This document shows positions 1 to 5,484 of a stretch of DNA of 38,651 nucleotides, piece by piece; positions within the stretch are counted from its first letter, which is position 1, and each line of letters opens with the position of its first letter. Made by a program: the position numbers and the translations under genes. The stretch spans positions 1 to 38,651 of the forward strand of contig JANYDF010000123.1 of the NCBI GenBank assembly GCA_025359905.1. Direction: 5' to 3'. The notes beneath the pieces were generated by a model. The model searched no databases, was not told the DNA's origin, and saw only the letters and a list, made by a program, of their open reading frames with translations. This DNA is from Rhodospirillales bacterium. Its GTDB lineage: Bacteria > Pseudomonadota > Alphaproteobacteria > Acetobacterales > Acetobacteraceae.

Positions 1-78
1 CCCCCCGCCCCCCCCGGCCCCCCCCGCGACCAGCTTGTTGGCGAACAGGCGTTGCAGCGGCGTGGCGGCTTCGTTCAA
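1..78 (-). CDS. Possible N-terminus of sugar ABC transporter permease (partial, runs off edge)
   Basis: Downstream of the binding-protein gene a leftward frame opens with TTG at 76-78 and reads L-N-E-A-A-T-P-L-Q-R-L-F-A-N-K-L-V-A before it enters G-rich homopolymer tracts at the window edge. The short polar leader followed by a basic residue and Leu-rich sequence resembles the start of RbsC-type permeases, which commonly follow a periplasmic sugar-binding protein. Only about 25 codons are visible, and the last ones (1-30) are low-complexity C/G and may be unreliable. Assignment rests mainly on context. Confidence 0.3.
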   Translation of the reverse strand, partial: MNEAATPLQRLFANKLVAGGAGGGGG

Positions 79-111
79 GGGGCACCTGGGGATTTGAGGC
101 GGTGTTTTCTT

Positions 112-134
112 CCCCCTCCCGCAAGGGGAGGGGG
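112..134 (-). terminator. GC-rich hairpin after the binding-protein gene
   Basis: A perfect 9-bp inverted repeat (112-120 and 126-134, CCCCCTCCC against GGGAGGGGG) with a 5-nt loop lies just after the stop of the binding-protein gene. It has no clear U tract on the leftward strand (AAGAAAA follows), so it may partially terminate, stabilise the mRNA 3' end, or be an intergenic repeat element. Confidence 0.4.
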
Positions 135-148
135 AGCAGCCCTAGGCG

Positions 149-1072
149 TTACTTCGTCGACATGATCTTGTCGTAGACGCCCGCCGTGTCTTTCTCGTAG
201 ATCGCGCCGGTCAGAATGTTGAATCCCGGCGGAATCCCGCTCGACGCCATGTTGGCCAGCGACAGCGCCAGATAGCTGGTCGCCTGCGGGTCCTGCCACG
301 TGCCGGCATTGACGTAGCCGGTCAGCACTTCCTGCGTGGTGTCCAGCGAGTTGCCCCAGCCGATCACCGGGATTTCGCCCGCCTTGACGCCGTCCTGGTC
401 GAACACGCGCTTGATGCTGCCGGTCACCAGATCGCCCAGGCCGATGATGGCGTTGATCTTCTTGCGGTTGCGCGTGAGATAGTCGGACATGCGGTTGATG
501 ATTTCCGCCTGATCCAGCGTGGTGTCGGTGACTTCCCAGGTAATGCCCAGCGGCTTGAACACGCTGGCGATGCCCTGTTCTTCTTGCACGCCATAGGTCG
601 CACCCGGCACTTCCACCGGCATCCACACGAAGTCGCCCGACTTCACGTATTTGTGGTCGACCATGTACTGCGCCCAACGGCGCCCGAACACCACCAGATC
701 GCCGCCGACATAGGCATCGAAGCTGACCTTCGGGTCCGGCGTGTTGAAGTTGATGATCGGGATGTGCTTGGCGTGGGCTTCCTTGGCGATTTCCACCAAG
801 CTGCCCGGATCGGGGCTGGAGGTGGCGATGCCGTCGGCGTGGGCCGCAATGGCGGCACGCACGGCTTCCTGTTGCGAGGATACGTCGCCGTTATGGAATG
901 AGGTATTGACCGTGTTGCCGGTGTCCTTGGCCCATTGCTTGGCCCCGGCAAGGAAGTAGGTCCACACTGGATCGGCCGGCGAGCCGTGCGAAACCCAGTA
1001 AAACGTCTTGGCGTCTGCGGCCTGTGACAGGCCAATAACAGTGACGGCCGCCAACAACAGCTTCTTGAACAT
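149..1072 (-). CDS. Periplasmic sugar-binding protein of an ABC transporter
   Basis: A 307-residue type 1 periplasmic binding protein of the ribose/autoinducer-2 class. The N-terminus MFKKLLLAAVTVIGLSQAADA is a Sec signal peptide with an Ala-x-Ala cleavage site. The mature protein has the family's alternating fold pattern: FYWVSHGSPADPVW at the first strand, a stretch around 'GIATSSPDPGSLVEIAKEAHAKHIPIINFNTPD' in several conserved segments, and 'NAIIGLGDLVTGSIKRV' before the C-terminal lobe. The frame stays open upstream to 1375, but that extension runs through a tandem repeat and has no protein-like character. The chosen ATG has GGGAG about eight bases upstream and begins exactly at the signal peptide. 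A permease-like start follows downstream, so it probably heads or sits inside a sugar-uptake operon. The substrate cannot be told. Confidence 0.85.
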   Translation of the reverse strand: MFKKLLLAAVTVIGLSQAADAKTFYWVSHGSPADPVWTYFLAGAKQWAKDTGNTVNTSFHNGDVSSQQEAVRAAIAAHADGIATSSPDPGSLVEIAKEAHAKHIPIINFNTPDPKVSFDAYVGGDLVVFGRRWAQYMVDHKYVKSGDFVWMPVEVPGATYGVQEEQGIASVFKPLGITWEVTDTTLDQAEIINRMSDYLTRNRKKINAIIGLGDLVTGSIKRVFDQDGVKAGEIPVIGWGNSLDTTQEVLTGYVNAGTWQDPQATSYLALSLANMASSGIPPGFNILTGAIYEKDTAGVYDKIMSTK

Positions 1073-1219
1073 GATTTGTTCTCCCGTTTTGGGGCAGCCA
1101 CGCGCAAGCCAAACGGGAAGCGCCCCGCTTTTGCCGCGATGGCAGACCGATGGAGATGGTTGCACGGGCGATGCTGGCTCCGCAAGCCGTGCAAGATTGT
1201 TCGCCGGCGGCGGACATGC

Positions 1220-1253
1220 GTTATGATGCGTGTATATTGCCTTCACAATACAC
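1220..1253 (-). promoter_or_regulatory. Candidate promoter and operator of the sugar-binding gene
   Basis: On the leftward strand TTGTGA (1243-1248) and CATAAC (1220-1225) are separated by 17 bp, a four-of-six match to each sigma-70 hexamer. Overlapping it is an imperfect palindrome at 1230-1253 (GTGTAT...ATACAC arms), a plausible repressor site. The predicted leader to the ATG at 1072 would be about 140 nt. The call is by eye only. Confidence 0.35.
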
Positions 1254-1276
1254 TCGGATGGTCGTAGGGCTTTCCA

Positions 1277-1360
1277 TCCGGCACATCGCGCCCGGCACAT
1301 CGCGCCCGGCACATCGCGCCCGGCACATCGCGCCCGGCACATCGCGCCCGGCACATCGCG
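1277..1360. repeat. Tandem repeat, six copies of a 14-bp unit
   Basis: The unit CCCGGCACATCGCG is repeated six times head to tail; only the first base of the first copy differs. Fourteen is not a multiple of three, so it reads through all frames and is unlikely to be coding. It sits between the binding-protein promoter and a gene remnant, exactly at the 5' edge of that remnant. Confidence 0.95.
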
Positions 1361-1367
1361 CGAAGTG

Positions 1368-1907
1368 ATGCGCACCGCCGGCTACACCACCGGGCACAGC
1401 AACGGCGCCATCGCGTTCAATCCGACGGCAAATCATGGCAATGCCGATTACGGCAATCTGCACATCGGCAGCGGCGACGGCGAATACTGGGACCCCGGTG
1501 CCAACGCCCAAAACGGCGAATTGCCGCAGGGCAAGATTTTGCGCATGAACGCGCTGCAAGGACCGCACGGCGAGGCCTATACTATACTGTCCGACAATCC
1601 ATATGTGAATGTCCCGGGGCAACTGCCGGAAATCCCGGCCAACGATGCGGGTTTCGGCTACACGTACCCAAAATGCGGCAATTCGCTGGGCAGCGGTATT
1701 CTGTATCGCGGTGCTGGGATTCCGGAACTCGATGGCAAATACGTGATGACCGGCATCGTCAACGGAAGGCTGTTTTACTGCGATCCGGCCCAAGCGGGCG
1801 ATGGCTTGGCGGCCATGAGCGAAATCCAAGTCGAGCAAGCCGGCTTCGCTGCTGCTGCTGGCCCCGGCGCTGGCCGGGCTCGGGTGGGTCCGCCGCCTGC
1901 GGCGTAG
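1368..1907 (+). pseudogene. Remnant of a PQQ-dependent glucose/sorbosone dehydrogenase-like protein
   Basis: An open frame from ATG 1368 has pieces of the glucose/sorbosone dehydrogenase beta-propeller: H-S-N-G-A-I-A-F-N-P, Y-G-N-L-H-I-G-S-G-D-G, D-P-G-A-N-A-Q-N and G-K-I-L-R-M in a row, then, after an apparent internal deletion, G-S-G-I-L-Y-R-G and I-P-E-L-D-G-K-Y-V-M-T-G-I-V-N-G-R-L-F-Y. The family's N-terminal half is absent; the frame instead starts at the end of the 14-bp tandem repeat. The C-terminus after about 1835 is Ala/Gly-rich and not family-like. In the neighbouring frame (from 1840) the same DNA reads P-A-S-L-L-L-L-A-P-A-L-A-G-L-G-W followed by Arg residues, like a PEP-CTERM sorting tail. 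No ribosome site is obvious. A decayed, rearranged gene is the best reading. Confidence 0.65.
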
Positions 1908-1920
1908 GCGGGCGGGCGGG

Positions 1921-2451
1921 CTAGCCGCACGCCCCGCCGGCACTGGCCGCAACCGCCTGCCGAGCGGCCCAATTGCTGAGAAATCGTGCCGCGATATCTG
2001 GGCTGTCGATCAGCGTTACGTTCTCGGCATTACGGGTCTCGGCCGAGCGCGTGAAGTTATAGCTGCCGCCGATCACCAAATGGCGGTCGATCACGATCAC
2101 TTTGTTATGGGCGATGCCCGGCAAATGGTCGATGAACACCGGCACCCCGGCGGCGAGCAAATCGGCGTCCGTCGCACAAAGGCGGGCGCGGTCGGACTTG
2201 TCCAGAATCACCGCCACGTCCACCCCACGCAGCCGGGCGGCGGTCAGTGCCGCCAGGATTGGCTTGGCGCTGAATCCGTAGGCCTGCACCCGCACTTCGT
2301 GCCGCGCCGTGTCTATGGCTTCAGCGATGCGCGCACCGCACGCCTCGCCGGGCACGAAGCATACAGACACAGTGGCGGGCACGGCCTGAGCAGCGGCGAG
2401 ATGGGGTACGAACGTGAGCAGCAGGGCAAGACGGCGCATGACCGGCAGCAT
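1921..2451 (-). CDS. Secreted phospholipase D family nuclease (single HKD motif)
   Basis: A 176-residue protein with a signal peptide (hydrophobic run LALLLTFVPHLAAAQA) and one PLD motif, H-N-K-V-I-V-I-D followed by G-S-Y-N-F-T. It also has the small-family signature F-V-P-G-E-A-C with a second Cys upstream, and R-G-V-D-V-A-V-I-L-D-K-S. One HKD motif in a protein this short is typical of the Nuc/BfiI-like endonucleases, which act as dimers, so non-specific nuclease or phosphodiesterase activity in the periplasm or outside the cell is likely. Two ATGs are possible (2451 and 2439); the second leaves a cleaner signal peptide, and neither has a strong ribosome site. It lies alone between a pseudogene and the chemotaxis operon. 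Confidence 0.85.
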   Translation of the reverse strand: MLPVMRRLALLLTFVPHLAAAQAVPATVSVCFVPGEACGARIAEAIDTARHEVRVQAYGFSAKPILAALTAARLRGVDVAVILDKSDRARLCATDADLLAAGVPVFIDHLPGIAHNKVIVIDRHLVIGGSYNFTRSAETRNAENVTLIDSPDIAARFLSNWAARQAVAASAGGACG

Positions 2452-2480
2452 AGCGCAGCCGCTGGCCGGCCAACAGAAAA

Positions 2481-2531
2481 TTGACGGAATTTTGACGGTA
2501 TGGTTCCTGTCTGTCTAAATCCGGTTCCTGT
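2481..2531. promoter_or_regulatory. Two pairs of direct repeats upstream of the PLD-family gene
   Basis: The short gap between the PLD gene start and the end of cheR contains TTGACGG twice (11 bp apart, 2481-2498) and GGTTCCTGT twice (2502-2510 and 2523-2531, 21 bp apart, two helical turns). Such spacing suits binding of a regulator to one DNA face. The site is in the only available promoter space of the PLD gene. Confidence 0.3.
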
Positions 2532-2535
2532 TTTG

Positions 2536-3402
2536 TTAACGCACTCCGGCCATCACGCGCTGGGGAGCACCCGGATGCGTACTCGTTATGTTCGCAGTGG
2601 CTAGGCCATAGACGGCGCGATCGCCAGCCAGGGTGGCGAACCGGTCGGTGACGCCGAGTACCGTCTCGGCGCCGCCGAGATACAGCAGCCCGTCCGGCGT
2701 CATTTGCTTGGCAATCGCCTCCAACGCGCGGGCTTTGGTGGCAGGATCGAAGTAAATCAGCACATTGCGGCAGAACACGAGATCAAACGTGCCAAGCGCC
2801 CGGAGGTCGCCGAGAAGGTTCCATTCCCGAAAGCTGACCATGCTGCGCAGCGTGTCGGCGATGCGCCAGTGGACGCCGTTTTTTTTGAAATAGCGTACCA
2901 GCACTTGCATCGGCAGACCGCGCTGCACTTCGAACTGGGTGAACACCCCTTCGCGCGCTCGCGCCAGTGGTTCGCGGGCAATGTCGGTGCCGACGATCTC
3001 CACTTCACGGTTGCCGAGCAGCGCACGGCTTTCGGCGACAATAATGGCCAGTGAATACGCCTCTTGCCCGGTGCTGGCGGCGGCCGACCAGATGCGGAGT
3101 TTCGCGCCAGGCGGGCGGGTGGCGGCCAGCCGGGGCAGGGCGGTGGCGCGCACATGGGCGAACGGCTTGTCGTCGCGAAAGAAGCTGCTCTCATTGGTGG
3201 TCATGGCTTCCACCAACGCCCGTTCCAAATCGGGCGCCCCGGCACGCAGGCGGGCGGCCAGCGCGTCCAGATTGGGCAGCCCGTGCAGGCGCAATGCCGG
3301 AGCCATGCGCGTTTCCAGCAGATATTCCTTGTCCGGCCCAATCGACAGGCCAGACCCCCGCAGTAACGCTGCCGCCAGAATCTCGAAGCCTTGCGGGGTC
3401 AT
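2536..3402 (-). CDS. cheR: CheR chemoreceptor methyltransferase
   Basis: A 288-residue S-adenosylmethionine-dependent methyltransferase that methylates glutamates of chemoreceptors. It has an N-terminal helical domain, the SAM-binding stretch I-W-S-A-A-A-S-T-G-Q-E-A-Y-S near residues 105-120, then G-T-D-I-A, W-N-L-L-G-D and the family mark F-C-R-N-V-L-I-Y-F-D near 220-230. The frame is open far upstream, but that part is a shadow of cheB. The ATG at 3402 overlaps the cheB stop as ATGA, so translation is probably coupled. It is the last gene of the che operon; no tetratricopeptide extension follows the catalytic domain. Confidence 0.93.
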   Translation of the reverse strand: MTPQGFEILAAALLRGSGLSIGPDKEYLLETRMAPALRLHGLPNLDALAARLRAGAPDLERALVEAMTTNESSFFRDDKPFAHVRATALPRLAATRPPGAKLRIWSAAASTGQEAYSLAIIVAESRALLGNREVEIVGTDIAREPLARAREGVFTQFEVQRGLPMQVLVRYFKKNGVHWRIADTLRSMVSFREWNLLGDLRALGTFDLVFCRNVLIYFDPATKARALEAIAKQMTPDGLLYLGGAETVLGVTDRFATLAGDRAVYGLATANITSTHPGAPQRVMAGVR

Positions 3403-4529
3403 GCGGCGGCCTTCGGGTTGGGGCGCAGCAGTGCCAGCGTGGCAGCAGCGAGTTGCGGCAGCGGGAGCACTTTGTGGCACAACCCAGCTTGGGCGATGGC
3501 GCCGGGCATGCCCCACACCACGCTCGTGGCCTCGTCTTGCGCCAAAGCAGCGCCGCCGGCATCGAGCACCGCGCGGGTGCCGGCCAGCCCGTCCTGGCCC
3601 ATGCCGGTCAGCATTGCCACCAGCACTCGCCCGCCGCAGCAGGCGGCGGCACTGCGCAGCATCGGGTCGACCGACGGGCGGCAGAAATTTTCTGGCGGCG
3701 TTTGTGTCACACGGGCGCGCAAGCGGCCCGGCGCACCTTCCAGCACGAGATGGCGGTCCCCGGGGGCCACATACAAATGCCCCGGCAACAGCGGCTCGCC
3801 GTCGCGCGCCTCCGCACAACTCAGCCCGCCGAGCCGGTCCAGGTGTGCGGCCAGCAGCGGGGTGAAGGCGGGCGGCATGTGCTGTGTCAGCACGACCGGC
3901 ACCGGCACTTGCTTACCCAGACCCTGCACCAGGGTGAACAGCGCCTGCGGCCCGCCGGTGGAACTGCCGATGGCGAGCAGCTGCGCCAATTGCCCCGGGG
4001 GCGGGCGCAGTTGCAATGGCGCGCTCGGCGGATGCCCGGCTGCCGCGTGCCCGGCAGCCGGACGCACCGCGCGCCGCCGTAAGCGGGCAAGGCCGGTGAC
4101 TTTGGCGACCAGCTCGCGGCGAAAGCTGTCGTCGGCGATCGCGGCAGTGGACGGTTTGGGCAGATAGTCCGCAGCACCCAGCCGCAACGCTTGCATGGCG
4201 ATGTCGCCGCCGCGCGTGGTGAGGGTGCTGGCCATAATCACCCGCACGCCGGGATCGGCGCGCAGCAGCAGCGGTAACGCGGCCATGCCGTCGAGTTCCG
4301 GCATTTCGATATCCAGCACCACCACGTCGATGCCCTGGCCGTCGCGCTTTTGCCGGGTCACCTCGTCCACGGCTTGCCGTCCGTTGGCGACGCGGGCCAC
4401 AACGCGCACGCCTGGGTCGCCCTCCAGTATTCGGGCAATCGCGCCGCGTATCACTGCGGAATCGTCGCAAATCATCACACGTGCCGGCTCGATTGCAGTC
4501 ACCTGCCTCTGCGTCAGGGTGGCACTCAC
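3399..4529 (-). CDS. cheB: CheB chemoreceptor methylesterase/deamidase
   Basis: A 376-residue two-domain protein. Residues about 15-135 form a receiver domain (acidic pocket I-C-D-D, phospho-acceptor Asp in V-L-D-I-E-M-P-E-L-D-G, Lys in Y-L-P-K-P). The C-terminal domain has the methylesterase triad: Ser in I-G-S-S-T-G-G, His in T-Q-H-M-P and Asp in L-T-G-M-G-Q-D-G. It removes methyl groups from receptors once phosphorylated by CheA, opposing CheR. The start overlaps the cheY stop by four bases (ATGA), and the stop overlaps cheR in the same way. The interdomain linker is rich in Arg, Pro and Ala. Confidence 0.95.
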   Translation of the reverse strand: MSATLTQRQVTAIEPARVMICDDSAVIRGAIARILEGDPGVRVVARVANGRQAVDEVTRQKRDGQGIDVVVLDIEMPELDGMAALPLLLRADPGVRVIMASTLTTRGGDIAMQALRLGAADYLPKPSTAAIADDSFRRELVAKVTGLARLRRRAVRPAAGHAAAGHPPSAPLQLRPPPGQLAQLLAIGSSTGGPQALFTLVQGLGKQVPVPVVLTQHMPPAFTPLLAAHLDRLGGLSCAEARDGEPLLPGHLYVAPGDRHLVLEGAPGRLRARVTQTPPENFCRPSVDPMLRSAAACCGGRVLVAMLTGMGQDGLAGTRAVLDAGGAALAQDEATSVVWGMPGAIAQAGLCHKVLPLPQLAAATLALLRPNPKAAA

Positions 4530-4906
4530 AGCAAACCCACCTGGGTAAATTTGCCGACCAAAATCTCGTCGTCGAACGGCTTCATGATGAATTCTTGTGC
4601 GCCGTAGGTGATGGCCTGTTCGATGCGGTCGATGTCGTTCTCAGTGGTGCAGAACAGCACCGGCGGGTTGCCCGGCCCGAATTCCTCGCGCAGCGCCTTG
4701 AGGAAATCGATGCCATTCATCACCGGCATGTTCCAGTCGAGCAGCACGCTGCCCGGCATGGCGCGCCGGCAGCTTTCCAGCGCCTGACTGCCATCTTCGG
4801 CTTCCTCGACAGTGAAGCCGTGGCTTTCCAGAATCCGGCGGGCGACTTTGCGCACCACCCGGCTGTCGTCCACCACCAGACACACGCGGTCCCGGGGCCC
4901 TGCCAT
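4526..4906 (-). CDS. cheY: CheY-like single-domain response regulator
   Basis: A 126-residue stand-alone receiver domain. It has the acidic pair V-V-D-D-S, the phospho-acceptor Asp in L-L-D-W-N-M-P-V-M-N-G, the switch Thr in F-C-T-T-E-N-D and the conserved Lys in I-M-K-P-F-D. The context between cheW and cheB in the operon makes a CheA substrate the natural role, either acting on the flagellar motor or as a phosphate sink. The ATG is preceded by GGAAGGA, which overlaps the cheW stop; only four bases separate the two genes. Confidence 0.92.
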   Translation of the reverse strand: MAGPRDRVCLVVDDSRVVRKVARRILESHGFTVEEAEDGSQALESCRRAMPGSVLLDWNMPVMNGIDFLKALREEFGPGNPPVLFCTTENDIDRIEQAITYGAQEFIMKPFDDEILVGKFTQVGLL

Positions 4907-4910
4907 GATG

Positions 4911-5396
4911 CTATCCTTCCGGTGTCAGGGCGAGCAGGCGGGCCACGTCCAGCACCACGAGCAGGCCGGTTTTCAGGCGGTACACGCCGCCGGCGAAGGC
5001 CGCCCAGGCTTGCGGCAAGGTTGGCGGCGCGCGTTCAAATTGCGCGGCGCGCAGCGTCATCACCTCGCTGACCTGATCGACCAGCAGCGCGTACAACTCG
5101 CCGCCTTGTTCGGCCACCACCGACATGCGTGGTGTGCCGGGCGGCGCAGGCGGCAGCCGCAACCGGCGGCGCAGATCGATGGCGGTGACGATGCGGCCGC
5201 GCAGATTTAGGCTGCCCGCCACTTCCGGCGGCGCCAGCGGAATGCGGGTGATGACCTGCTCGCCGAGCACGTCACGCACCGACAGCACTGGCACGCCGCA
5301 CAATTGCCCGGCGACGGTGAGCGTGACCAGCATCGTTTCAGCCTCGCCGCGCAGCTCGGGGGGCAGCGGAGCGCGGATGGTGAGGTCGGTGGTCAT
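4911..5396 (-). CDS. cheW: CheW coupling protein
   Basis: A 161-residue single CheW domain that links chemoreceptors to CheA. Visible landmarks are F/L-T-V-A-G-Q-L-C-G-V-P-V near the start, the V-A-G-S-L-N-L-R-G-R-I-V-T-A-I-D-L motif around residue 60-75 and L-V-D-Q-V-S-E-V near 110. It begins after an 88-bp gap behind cheA, the largest gap inside the operon, which shows short inverted repeats (for example GGAACGGCGTTCC) but no clear promoter. Confidence 0.92.
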   Translation of the reverse strand: MTTDLTIRAPLPPELRGEAETMLVTLTVAGQLCGVPVLSVRDVLGEQVITRIPLAPPEVAGSLNLRGRIVTAIDLRRRLRLPPAPPGTPRMSVVAEQGGELYALLVDQVSEVMTLRAAQFERAPPTLPQAWAAFAGGVYRLKTGLLVVLDVARLLALTPEG

Positions 5397-5484
5397 GGTT
5401 GGGCCTCGGGTTGGAAGGACGTTGTTCTATGTGCGGAACGGCGTTCCGGCACCTGCCTCAAGGGGAGGGGCCGGAGCAGGGGCA

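Noticed and set aside
1277-1360. CRISPR array
   Set aside because: Units of 14 bp follow one another without spacers; this is a simple tandem repeat.
1073-1375. N-terminal extension of the sugar-binding protein to 1375
   Set aside because: It would precede the signal peptide and runs through the 14-bp repeat; ATG 1072 has a ribosome site.
3403-3819. N-terminal extension of cheR to 3819
   Set aside because: It lies over cheB in another frame, is Arg/Gly-biased, and the ATGA overlap gives a better start at 3402.
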